From positions 1 to 36,419 of the forward strand of contig CANFLL010000039.1 in NCBI GenBank assembly GCA_947447825.1: a stretch of DNA of 36,419 nucleotides, written 5' to 3'. A model generated the notes under the pieces. That model was not told where the DNA came from. It ran no database searches and saw only the letters and a program-made list of their open reading frames with translations. Numbering within the stretch: position 1 is the first letter of the stretch; each line of letters opens with the position of its first letter. A program made the translations under genes and the position numbers. The DNA comes from Chitinophagaceae bacterium. GTDB taxonomy: Bacteria; Bacteroidota; Bacteroidia; Chitinophagales; Chitinophagaceae. This document shows, in pieces, positions 1 to 9,700 of this stretch.

Positions 1-66
1 AAATTGTATTAAATCTATGTTTTATAGGCGTTCTGCTTCAAAATGTTCAATCAAATCGTCATGGCA

Positions 67-263
67 TTGCCGTTTATGAGTCAAAAAGGGCAATGAATGA
101 CTCATAAACGGCAACCGGAAGGGGTGTTGTTTGCCCTTTTTGGGTCATAAACGGCAAACATTAATGAATCGGTTGCTCCTTTTAACTCATAAATGGCAAC
201 CTATCTGGCATAAACGGCAACCATTCTGCCATAAATGGCAACTTTTTTTAAATAAGTGGCAAC
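67..263. repeat. 21-bp-period array of ATAAACGGCAAC motifs with one inverted unit
   Basis: Copies of CATAAACGGCAAC or close variants start at 102, 146, 188, 209, 230 and 251. The last four are spaced exactly 21 bp, and 146 to 188 is two periods with a decayed unit between. One copy is inverted at 67-82 and pairs perfectly (16 bp) with 99-114. A longer pairing joins 67-93 with 131-157 with two mismatches, so the left half could form a long cruciform. The period keeps a frame open from 131 to 325 with heptapeptides such as HKWQPIW, but any 21-bp array can do that. I treat it as non-coding repeat DNA of unknown role. Confidence 0.8.
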
Positions 264-534
264 AAAAGCCAAACTCTCTTCTCCTTTCCTTACAATCACT
301 TTGGGGTATTAAATCTTTCAAATGATTTTATATTGAAATTAAATCTAACTAGTCACCTTAAAGTAATCTCCACTTTTTTTCTCACCTTCTTTGCGTCTTT
401 TATTTGCCGCTTTTTTTCCTTCCATACCTTTCCCTTAGCATTTTTTTCGCATAATACCTTAGCGGACTTTGCTGTTAAATTATATTCCATAGTTACAATA
501 AAAAAAAGTGGCGTTTATTTTAATTCAACCACTT
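264..534. other. gene-free stretch with a degenerate TTTGCG-type repeat
   Basis: No convincing gene. A short open frame at 333-536 has very low-complexity, Phe-rich content. The section around 388-480 (TTTGCGTC, then CTTAGCGGACTTTGCTGTTAAA) resembles the dispersed TTTGCGTCTTTGCGGTTAAA-like sequence I recall from Bacteroidota intergenic regions, in decayed form. Confidence 0.4.
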
Positions 535-651
535 AGTAAAAGAAGGTTGTTGAACAGGCTAGTAAGTTTACTGGGCAGTAAAAGAAGGTAGTTGAATAGG
601 CTAGTAAATTTACTAGGTAGTAAAAGAAGGTAGTTGAACAGGCTAGTAAAC
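535..651. repeat. 42-bp tandem repeat, 2.8 copies
   Basis: Units start at 535, 577 and 619, exactly 42 bp apart. Each begins AGTAAAAGAAGGT, then TTGAACAGGCTAGTAA. The junction in the second unit contains the perfect palindrome CTAGTAAATTTACTAG (601-616); in the first unit it is the imperfect CTAGTAAGTTTACTG. The few differences between units suggest recent amplification. Function unknown. Confidence 0.85.
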
Positions 652-1172
652 TAAGGAGAACTATCAAACAGATTATTTACACTCGTATTTCTGAAAAAAT
701 GTTTTATAGTTACATATTGCCAATATAATTCTAGTACTCTGATACCTCCTGCAATGTCTTGTTACCTGTTATTCATTACTTTTAATTTCCTTAATTAATA
801 GACTATGGATTCCAATTTCTCGATGACTTGGTTGATACAATGATACATTCAACAATTTATTGAGTTCTTTTATTTGGAACAATGGTATATGCCATTATAT
901 GATTGATATTTGCCCATAATGGTTGAATATCTTCTTTTTAGCAAGTTTTTTTTTACATTTATCAAAAAAAGTAAGAAGACTGAATTAATTTATATATTTT
1001 CAACCTTTATTAGTTTTTGGATGTAAAGGGGAATTGTTAAAGTATAATAAACTTGACGATGTTTTGTCGGTTAAGTCCTTTATTCGTTCAGTTTAAATCA
1101 AAGCTTAAAGTTTTGTGTTTTGCTTTATACTGATAATTGACTTCTTGTTTAAAAATGTGTTATTAAAATATT
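652..1172. other. gene-free region upstream of the hybrid histidine kinase
   Basis: No ORF, RNA gene or repeat that I can support. The sequence is strongly AT-rich. It must contain the promoter of the downstream kinase, but I could not place a convincing TTTG/TAnnTTTG pair. Confidence 0.4.
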
Positions 1173-4100
1173 ATGGGTAATTTACCGACGCCATCAAATG
1201 AAAAAAAACGTTTAGAAGCGTTAAAAGACTATAACATACTTGATTCTTTGCCAGAAGAACAGTTTGATAGGCTTACTGAATTGGCTTCAGTGATATGTAA
1301 TGTTCCGATAGCCTTGGTAAGTTTAATAGATGAAAATAGACAATGGTTTAAATCTAAAATAGGGTTGACAGCATCCGAAACACCACGAAATATTTCTTTT
1401 TGTCAATATGCGGTTGCCCAACAAACTGTCTTTGAAGTGGAAGACACACTAGAAGATAAACGTTTTGTTGACAATCCTCTTGTTACTGGTTCTCCAAATA
1501 TGCGTTTTTACACAGGGCATCCATTAATTGATCCAGACGGTTATGCGCTTGGAACGTTGTGTGTGATTGATACTGCGCCCAAAAAGTTATCCAAAGAACA
1601 ACTAAGAGCATTAGATATATTGGCACAGGAAACGGTGATGCAAATTGTGAACAGAAAGGAGAAAAATGAACTGGAGAATTATAAAAGGCTTTTTGATTTA
1701 TCTAATGATTTAATATGTGTAATTGACTCTGATGGTCTTCTTCAGAAAGTAAATCCAACTTTTAGAAAAGTATTGGGATGGATTGATGAAGACATATTAA
1801 GTAAACTATTCTTCGATTTTATTCATCCTGATGATGCAAAAGCAAGTGGGAATGACTTGAGTAAGTTTGTAGAAAAGGGGGCTCCAATTCATACTATCAG
1901 TAGGTTTAGAGCTAAAGACAATTCATACAAGATACTTCAATGGAGTGCCACAAAAGATACTGTTACGGGGGATGTTTATGCCACAGCACACGATATTAGC
2001 AAAATGCGTGAGGCTGACAGACGACTTCGATTGAGCGAAGAAAGATGGAAGTTCGCCCTTGAAAATTCTGGTGATGGACTATGGGATTGGAATGCCGCTT
2101 CTGGAAAAGTGTTCTTTTCGGATAAATGGAAAGCAGTGATTGGTTATGAGCCTAATGAAATTGCGGATTCTTTTGAAGAATGGGAGTCGAGGGTGCATCC
2201 AGATGATTTAAAGGTTTGTTTTGATGAATTGAATAAACATTTTGGAGGCGAAACTCCTCTTTATTCGGTTGAATTTAGAATGAAATGTAAGGACGGAAGT
2301 TATAAATGGATTTTAACGAGAGGTAAGGTTATTGAATGGTCTAACAATAAAAAACCATTAAGGGTAATTGGAACTCACACGGATCTTACTGATCGAAAAT
2401 GTGCTGAACAATTAATAATTAAAGCAAAAGAGCAAGCAGAAGCGGCAAATATTGCTAAATCGGACTTCTTGGCAAATATGAGCCATGAAATAAGAACCCC
2501 TCTAAATGGAGTTATTGGGTTTACAGATCTTTTGCTTCGAACCAATTTGGATACCACCCAGTCTCAATACATGTCTGCGGTTTATCAGTCTGCCAATTCT
2601 TTATTAGACATCATAAATGATATTCTAGATTTTTCTAAGATAGAAGCTGGTAAACTGGAATTAGATATAGACAAAAGTGACTTGTTAGAAATAGGCAATC
2701 AAGTAGCAGATGTGATAACTTATCAAGCACATCAAAAGAGCTTAGAGGTATTGCTAAACATTGCTCCTAATGTTCCTAGGTTTATATGGGCTGATTCTAT
2801 CCGATTAAGACAAGTTTTGGTTAATTTGCTAGGAAATGCGGTGAAGTTTACTCAACAAGGTGAGATTGAATTAAAAGTACAGGTACTACCTGCTGGATTA
2901 AATCCTGAACAAACAAACTTTCGCTTTTCTGTTAGAGATACAGGTATTGGGATATTGCCGAAGAACATGCAACGCATTTTCGATGCTTTTTCGCAGGAAG
3001 ACTCTTCTACTACAAGAAAATATGGGGGAACTGGACTTGGGTTAACCATTTCAAATAAGCTTCTTGCTTTAATGGATAGCCGTTTGCAAGTAACAAGTGA
3101 AGTTGGGAAAGGAAGTGTTTTTTTCTTTGACATATCCTTCAAAACATTAGAAGGAGAAGCTGTGACTTCTGATAATTTAGAGGGAATAAAAAAGATTTTG
3201 ATCGTAGATGATAATGCTAACAATCGATTGATTCTGAAAGATATGTTGGCAATGAAAGACATTTTGACCGAAGAGGCAGAAAGTGGCATAATCGCATTGG
3301 AGAAAATTAGAAGTGGCAAAAAATATGATGTTGTATTGATGGACTTTCACATGCCTGAAATGGATGGAATTGAAACAATAAGGAACATCAGACAAAATAT
3401 AGATATTCATGCAACAGAGCAACCAATAATCTTGTTGTACAGTTCGTCGGATGATGAGAGTATTAACATAGCTTGTAAGGAATTGGATGTTCAACAAAGG
3501 TTGGTTAAGCCAATAAAGATTAAGCAACTTTTTGACTCTCTCTCTCGCGTTAATAGTAAGAGCGCAGTTGAAGAAGCTGTTGTGTTGAAAGAAGAAACTG
3601 ATAAAGATTGGCTTAAAAAGATTCCAACAAAAATAAAGGTGTTAATAGCAGAAGACAATGTGGTAAATATGTTTTTGGCAACGACCATTATTGGAGGGCT
3701 ACTTCCCGATGTTCAGTTAATTGAAGCTACTAATGGTAAAGAAGCTCTTGAATTATTTAAATCCGAGAAACCAGATATTGTGTTTATTGATGTTCAAATG
3801 CCTGATATGAATGGTTATGAGGCAACTGCTGCCATCAGGAATATAGAAACAAATTCAAGAACACCCATCATTGCACTAACCGCTGGCATTGTGAAAGGAG
3901 AAAAGGAGAAGTGTCTTCAAGCAGGTATGGATGACTATATTAGTAAGCCTGTTGTAAAAGACGCTATTGAAAACGCGCTTCGTTACTGGCTAGTCTATAA
4001 CAAGGATTATAACGATCACTTACAAAAAGAAAATCAGGTGGAAGATAATTTGGTTCATTTTGACGTTGAAAAGCTAAAAGCTCGTCTTAGTAACAAAGAG

Positions 4101-4394
4101 GCTTTTTATGTTCAATTTCTTGCTTTAATAAGAAAGAACGTTGATCAGCCAACCACTGATATGCTCAATGATATGAAAGAATCGTTAGCCTCAGAAAATT
4201 TGGTCAACCTACGAACAGTGGCACATAAAATGAAAGGAACTGCCCTTTCAGCTTGCTTTGATCAGCTTGCAGATTTACTGAAAGAGGTAGAAAAATATAC
4301 TGATTTCAATAAGGAAAAATTGACTGTTCTTCTCGATAAAATAATTGCCGAGATTGAATATTTAAGACAATACTTGGCACAAATGAACAATTAG
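1173..4394 (+). CDS. hybrid sensor histidine kinase (GAF-PAS-PAS-HisKA-HATPase-REC-REC-HPt)
   Basis: A 1073-residue multistep phosphorelay protein that holds every relay module in one chain. Order, with rough positions: GAF (20-160), PAS (171-280), PAS_3-type PAS (290-405), HisKA with SHEIRTP and phospho-accepting His438, HATPase_c with a LVNLLGNAVKF N-box, DTGIGI and GTGLGL (540-655), receiver 1 with phospho-acceptor Asp724 in LMDFHMPEMDG, receiver 2 with Asp873 in FIDVQMPDMNGYEA and Lys in YISKPV, and a C-terminal HPt with His1018 in AHKMKG. There is no signal peptide or membrane segment, so it should sense an intracellular cue or bind a small ligand through GAF/PAS. It is monocistronic, and no output regulator lies next to it, so its final partner is encoded elsewhere. 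The input signal cannot be read from sequence. Confidence 0.93.
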   Translation: MGNLPTPSNEKKRLEALKDYNILDSLPEEQFDRLTELASVICNVPIALVSLIDENRQWFKSKIGLTASETPRNISFCQYAVAQQTVFEVEDTLEDKRFVDNPLVTGSPNMRFYTGHPLIDPDGYALGTLCVIDTAPKKLSKEQLRALDILAQETVMQIVNRKEKNELENYKRLFDLSNDLICVIDSDGLLQKVNPTFRKVLGWIDEDILSKLFFDFIHPDDAKASGNDLSKFVEKGAPIHTISRFRAKDNSYKILQWSATKDTVTGDVYATAHDISKMREADRRLRLSEERWKFALENSGDGLWDWNAASGKVFFSDKWKAVIGYEPNEIADSFEEWESRVHPDDLKVCFDELNKHFGGETPLYSVEFRMKCKDGSYKWILTRGKVIEWSNNKKPLRVIGTHTDLTDRKCAEQLIIKAKEQAEAANIAKSDFLANMSHEIRTPLNGVIGFTDLLLRTNLDTTQSQYMSAVYQSANSLLDIINDILDFSKIEAGKLELDIDKSDLLEIGNQVADVITYQAHQKSLEVLLNIAPNVPRFIWADSIRLRQVLVNLLGNAVKFTQQGEIELKVQVLPAGLNPEQTNFRFSVRDTGIGILPKNMQRIFDAFSQEDSSTTRKYGGTGLGLTISNKLLALMDSRLQVTSEVGKGSVFFFDISFKTLEGEAVTSDNLEGIKKILIVDDNANNRLILKDMLAMKDILTEEAESGIIALEKIRSGKKYDVVLMDFHMPEMDGIETIRNIRQNIDIHATEQPIILLYSSSDDESINIACKELDVQQRLVKPIKIKQLFDSLSRVNSKSAVEEAVVLKEETDKDWLKKIPTKIKVLIAEDNVVNMFLATTIIGGLLPDVQLIEATNGKEALELFKSEKPDIVFIDVQMPDMNGYEATAAIRNIETNSRTPIIALTAGIVKGEKEKCLQAGMDDYISKPVVKDAIENALRYWLVYNKDYNDHLQKENQVEDNLVHFDVEKLKARLSNKEAFYVQFLALIRKNVDQPTTDMLNDMKESLASENLVNLRTVAHKMKGTALSACFDQLADLLKEVEKYTDFNKEKLTVLLDKIIAEIEYLRQYLAQMNN

Positions 4395-4455
4395 GATCGG
4401 TTTTCTGAGGCCATTTTCAAATTGGGAATGCCAAAAAAATGGATTCAAAAGTTAG

Positions 4456-4492
4456 ATTGAGTAGAACAAAAGGTTGTTCTACTCAATTTTTT
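4456..4492 (+). terminator. Rho-independent terminator after the histidine kinase
   Basis: A perfect 13-bp stem (4456-4468 with 4475-4487), a 6-nt loop and a run of six T. It lies 62 bp past the kinase stop. Because ATT precedes the stem and AAT closes it, it may also work on the convergent peptidase transcript, though the A-tract on that side is weaker. Confidence 0.85.
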
Positions 4493-4611
4493 AGAAATTA
4501 TTTCTTTATTTTATTCAATGCAGTCTAGAATTTGACAGAATACTGTATAAACCAAAATGGATTATTACAAATAAGTTTAACACAAACAACATATCAATAA
4601 AAATCCTCAGA

Positions 4612-6669
4612 TCATAAATTACTTGGAACAATATTCATGTTATAAAATAGGAAAGCCCATTTGTCTGTAGCCCCATCAATAATTTGTTGCGTACTCATGC
4701 CAGCACCATGACCTGCTTTTGTTTCTATGCGTATCAACACTGGATTACCTCCTGAATGAACCTCTTGCAAAGTGGCTGCAAACTTAAAAGAATGTGCAGG
4801 AACCACTCTGTCATCATGGTCTGCGGTGGTAATCATCGTTGCAGGATAATTAGTTCCAGTCTTTAAATTATGAAGTGGAGAATAGTTGTATAGGTAGTCA
4901 AACATTTCCTTGCCATCCTCTGATGTGCCGTAATCATAGGCCCATCCAGCTCCTGAAGTAAACTTATGATACCGCAACATATCAAGCACTCCCACTGCTG
5001 GCAATGCCACTTTGCAAAGGTTAGGTCGCTGTGTCATGGTTGCACCAACCAATAAACCACCATTAGAGCCTCCAGAAATTGCTAAATAATCAGGAGAAGT
5101 ATATCTATGTTCAAATAAGAATTCTGCTGCGGTAATAAAGTCATCAAACACATTTTGCTTATTCGTTTTCGTTCCTGCAAAATGCCATTCTTTGCCATAT
5201 TCGCCTCCACCTCTTAGGTTTGGTACTGCATATACCCCACCGTTTTCTAGAAACACAATGTTTGCAGTGCTGAAGGATGGCGTAAGGCTAACACCAAATC
5301 CGCCATATCCATATAATATGGTAGGGTTCTTTCCATTTAACTTCAAGCTTTTTTTATGAGTAATAATCATCGGTATTTTAGTGCCATCCTTAGATGGATA
5401 AAATACTTGTCTAGATTCAAATTCATCTGGATTAAACTTAATTGCCAACTTTTTAAATAGCTCAACATTTCCATTTTGAACATTGAGTTTATAGATAGTA
5501 GTAGGCTGTGTATAAGATGTAAAAGAAAAATAAACTTCTTTGTCGAGCGACTTGCCGCCAAAGCCAATAGCTGTACCCACACTTGGTAACTCAATCTCTC
5601 TTATCCTATTTCCTTTAAAATCATATTGCAACACCATCGATATTGCATCTTTCAAATAGCTACAAAATAAGTATCTTCCACCAGTATTTACTTCCAAAAC
5701 GTTTTTCGTTTCTGGAATAATAGCTTTCCAGTTTTCCATCTGTGGGGCATCAATTGGAGCGATAACTACCTTTTTATTGGGTGCATCTTTATCTGTAACT
5801 AGATAAAAGTATTCGTCATCGACATCCAAAATAACTGTTGAATATTGCATATTATCAACCACCGTTGTGATTGGTGCGTTTGAGATAGTAATATCTTGCA
5901 CATATAATTCGTTGCCGTAAGTGGAATTGGCAGCAGAAATAATAAGCCATTTGCCATTCTCTGTAATTAAGCCACCAACATATCTTCTTGGTAAAGTGTC
6001 CCCTCCAAATATGAGTTTATCTTTACTTTGAGGTGTACCCAATTGGTGATAATACAACTTATGTTCTTGTGTTTTGCCGGATTGTTGACTGCCTTCTATT
6101 GGTTTATCATAGCTACTGTAATAGAAGCCCTCGTTGCCTTTCCAAGCGATACTACTAAATTTTACGTCTATTATTGGGAAACCCACTATATTTTTTGTAC
6201 TAGTATCAATCACTATCACCTTACGCCAATCTGAACCACTTTCCGATAGTTGATAGGCCGCTAATGAACCATCTTTCGAAAAATTAATGCCAGCTAATGA
6301 GGTTGTTCCATTCTTTGAAAAAGTATTAGGGTCTAAGAATACATCTGGTGTTTCATCATTGAGTTGCCTAAACAAAACTGATTGATTCTGCAAGCCAGTA
6401 TTCTTGAAAAAGTAGGTGAACTTCCCTTCCTTAGAGGGAGCAGAATAGCGTTCATAATTCCATAAAGATTTTAGCCTAGCACGAATATTTTCTCTAAAAG
6501 AAATCTGACTAAGATATTGATGAGTGACTCTGTTTTCCGCAATAATCCACGCTTTTGTTTCCTCGGAAGTGTCATCTTCAAGCCAGCGATACGGATCTCT
6601 TATAGTCGTTCCAAAAAATACATCGTTCACCATATCGTCTATCCTTGTTTCAGGATATTTTAATTTCAT
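4612..6669 (-). CDS. prolyl oligopeptidase family serine peptidase (S9A)
   Basis: A 685-residue enzyme of the prolyl oligopeptidase family, which cleaves short peptides after proline. The N-terminus (YPETRIDDMVNDVFFG, then DPYRWLED) is the typical S9A opening. A beta-propeller spans about 70-400 and the alpha/beta-hydrolase domain is C-terminal. The nucleophile is Ser535 in GGSNGGLL, the acid lies in the ADHDDRVVP segment, and the catalytic base is His654 in KAGHGAGM. The full length matches the family (about 680-730). Many Bacteroidota homologues carry a signal or lipoprotein peptide. This one does not, and an in-frame extension that would supply one is not visible, so it is probably cytoplasmic. 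It is 106 bp downstream of dnaE on the same strand, with a hairpin between. Confidence 0.93.
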   Translation of the reverse strand: MKLKYPETRIDDMVNDVFFGTTIRDPYRWLEDDTSEETKAWIIAENRVTHQYLSQISFRENIRARLKSLWNYERYSAPSKEGKFTYFFKNTGLQNQSVLFRQLNDETPDVFLDPNTFSKNGTTSLAGINFSKDGSLAAYQLSESGSDWRKVIVIDTSTKNIVGFPIIDVKFSSIAWKGNEGFYYSSYDKPIEGSQQSGKTQEHKLYYHQLGTPQSKDKLIFGGDTLPRRYVGGLITENGKWLIISAANSTYGNELYVQDITISNAPITTVVDNMQYSTVILDVDDEYFYLVTDKDAPNKKVVIAPIDAPQMENWKAIIPETKNVLEVNTGGRYLFCSYLKDAISMVLQYDFKGNRIREIELPSVGTAIGFGGKSLDKEVYFSFTSYTQPTTIYKLNVQNGNVELFKKLAIKFNPDEFESRQVFYPSKDGTKIPMIITHKKSLKLNGKNPTILYGYGGFGVSLTPSFSTANIVFLENGGVYAVPNLRGGGEYGKEWHFAGTKTNKQNVFDDFITAAEFLFEHRYTSPDYLAISGGSNGGLLVGATMTQRPNLCKVALPAVGVLDMLRYHKFTSGAGWAYDYGTSEDGKEMFDYLYNYSPLHNLKTGTNYPATMITTADHDDRVVPAHSFKFAATLQEVHSGGNPVLIRIETKAGHGAGMSTQQIIDGATDKWAFLFYNMNIVPSNL

Positions 6670-6687
6670 ATTGTTTCTTATTTTACT

Positions 6688-6720
6688 AAGGAAGGTTTCG
6701 CTTTAAGCGATACCCTCCTT
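6688..6720 (-). terminator. imperfect hairpin between dnaE and the peptidase gene
   Basis: The arms AAGGAAGGTTTCGCT and AGCGATACCCTCCTT pair over 15 bp with two mismatches and a 3-nt loop. It sits in the 106-bp gap downstream of dnaE. There is no good U-tract in the minus direction, so it may be a weak terminator, an attenuator or a processing site. Confidence 0.35.
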
Positions 6721-6775
6721 AATCTTAACCCTATCACATTATTCTAACCACTGAATACTCACCTTTCAACATTTA

Positions 6776-9700
6776 TTAAGCCAGCCCCACACTTACTTCC
6801 ACATCTAGATTGTTGAGTAGAAACTCTGCCATATCATCATTCATACTAAAACCTTTCTCGCTAGAGAAGAGACTCACTTTCAAATCCTCCTCTGGCTCAT
6901 AGACATTAAAGCGTAGTGATGATTTTCCAGGATGTTTCTTAATATTTAACGTAATAAAGTCAACAAAGTCCTTTGATATTGCCGCTGGTTTAATATTTAT
7001 CTCCACACTCTTAGTCATTGTTTGTTTCGCAGTTTCCAAGAGTGTCATGGTGCTAATTTTAAATTCATAAGCTGCCCCTTCTTTCCAAGGTGCTTTAAAA
7101 GTCCCGGTTGCCAATACACTTCTGCCAAGATCTAAGTATTGTTTGTAACGTTGGTAGTCTTCTCCAAACAAAGCCAACTCAGTTTTTCCAGTGTAATCTT
7201 CTATCGATAGTATGCCAAAGTTTTTACCTGTCTTGGTTGTTCTGTGTTGTGCGCCAGATACTAGACCAGCTAACTTAAAGTTCTTCCCTGCATTGTTCTG
7301 AGATAGTGTAATGCTTTCCTTTATTTCATTGAAGTCTGCCAAAGACATAATGCCGTAATGCCTCAATTCAAAACGATAATTATCTAGTGGATGCCCACTC
7401 ATAAACATGCCTGTTACTTCCTTTTCATGATCCAGCTTTTCTGTGAGATTCCATTCTTCGCAAGGAGCAATCTTGGGTTTTGGTACATCCATCGCTGTAG
7501 GTAAGTCGCCAAACAAGCTACTTCCTGTGGTTGCTTCTGCAGACAGTTTTGATTGACCATAGTTAATTATCTTTTCTAACCCATTTACTCTTTCTCCATC
7601 TACTATATAAAAGTATTGAGCACGGTGCAGTTCAGGAAAACAATCGAATGCACCACTGTATGCAAATGTTTCTATCGATTTCTTATTAACACTTTTTCCT
7701 ACCACTCGTTCGCTAAACTCAAAAACATCCTTATACAGTCCATTATTTTTACGTTCACTTATTAGATAATCCACTGCTGCATCACCAGCCCCCTTCAATC
7801 CCCCCAACCCAAACCGTATCTGTCCTTTACTATTCACTGCAAAGCCTTTCAATGATTCATTTACGTCAGGCCCTAATACCTTAATGCCCATACGTTTACA
7901 TTCTTCCATAAAAAAAGTAATCTTATCAATACTTCCAGCGTGGTTAAGTACGGCAGCCATATATTCACTAGGATAATGAGCTTTTAAATACCCAGTTTGA
8001 TACGCAACAAAAGCATAGCAGGTACTGTGCGATTTGTTGAAGGCGTACTGTGCAAATGCCTCCCAATCCGTCCATATTTTTTCTAGCTTATCTGCTGGAT
8101 GCCCTTTTGAAGTTGCCCCATCTATAAACTGCTTCTTCATTTTATCAAGTACCGAAATCTGCTTCTTACCCATTGCCTTTCGCAATACGTCGGCGTCCCC
8201 TTTGGTAAAACCTGCTAGCTTTTGCGATAGCAACATCACCTGTTCCTGATACACCGTAATACCATAAGTCTCCTTTAGGTATTCTTCCATATCATCTACA
8301 TCGTAGGTTATCTCTTCCTTACCATGCTTTCTCAGAATAAACTTAGGAATATAGGCAATAGGGCCTGGGCGATAAAGGGCGTTCATCGCAATCAAATCCG
8401 CAAACTTATCTGGCTTTAGTTCGCGCAAGTACTTCTGCATACCCACACTTTCAAACTGGAATGTGGCATTGGTTTCACCTTTTTGATATAATTGAAAAGT
8501 GGCTTCATCATCCAATGGAACATCATCAATCACAATGTCAACACCATGATTTTGTTTTATCAATTCCAAAGCCGTCTTTAGTATAGATAAGGTTTTCAAT
8601 CCCAAAAAGTCCATCTTAATTACGCCGGCTTCCTCAATGCTGTTCCCTTCTATCTGTGTAAGCCAAAGTTCCGATTCTTTAGAAGTAGCAACTGGAATAA
8701 GGTCTGTCAAATCTTGCGGGGCAATGATAATACCTGCCGCATGTATGCCTGTGTTTCGCACACTTCCTTCCAGTCTTTCAGCCTCATGCAATACTTGCGA
8801 CCTAATATCAGTCCCTTTATAAATCTCCCTTAGTTGTCGTACATTCTCAAGGTCTTCTGGTTGCAGACCTTCTTTTTCCTCCAAGCTTTTCTCGCCATCT
8901 TTCTTGGTTAATGGAGCTTGCAATACCCTGCCCAAGTCGGTACCTGGTTTATCAGGAACCATCTTTGTCAGGGCGCGGCTTTCTGCCAACGGCAAATCCA
9001 TCACTCGCGCCACATCGGCAATACTACTCTTGGCAGCCATCGTGCCATAAGTAATAATCTGTGCCACCTGCGACTTACCATACTTCTGTACCACATAGTC
9101 CATTACTCTTTGCCTGCCTTCATCGTCAAAGTCAGTATCAATATCTGGCATCGATTTACGGTCAGGATTCAAGAAACGCTCAAATAGTAAGTTATATTTA
9201 ATGGGATCAATATTGGTTATCCCAGTACAATAAGCCACCACACTCCCCGCTGCAGAACCACGTCCAGGACCAATAAATACACCCATATCCCTACCAGCTT
9301 TGATAAAGTCGCTTACAATAAGGAAGTAACCTGCAAACCCCATGAACTTGATGGTAGAAAGTTCAAAGTCGATTCTTTCTTGCGCCTCACTGCTTATTTC
9401 GTGGTAACGTTCCTTAGCTCCTTCATAAGTAAGGTGTTTAAGGTATTCCCACTGATTAAGCGTATCGCTTTCATGAACCTTGAAAGATTCTGGTATCGGG
9501 AAGTTGGGCAATAGGATGTCCTTCTTAAGGTTTAGCGTTTCTACCTTATCAACAATCATATTGGTATTGTCAATACTTTCCGGTATATCACTAAACAACT
9601 TCTTCATTTCGTCGGGCGACTTGAAATAAAACTGGTCATTAGGAAACTTAAATCGGCGGTTCTTTATGAGCGTATCATCATTAACAAAGTCGTCAAATCC

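Noticed and set aside
131-325. 64-residue ORF with HKWQ heptads in the first array
   Set aside because: Same artefact of the 21-bp period; no upstream signals and the end lies outside the array in low-complexity sequence.
333-536. 67-residue Phe-rich ORF
   Set aside because: Low-complexity AT-rich composition over a decayed intergenic repeat; no support for coding.
3177-3527. 116-residue minus-strand ORF inside the histidine kinase
   Set aside because: It is fully covered by receiver domain 1 of the kinase on the other strand.
4530-4548. TTTGACAGA resembling the element A/B end
   Set aside because: Only about nine bases match and no partner end or element body is present.
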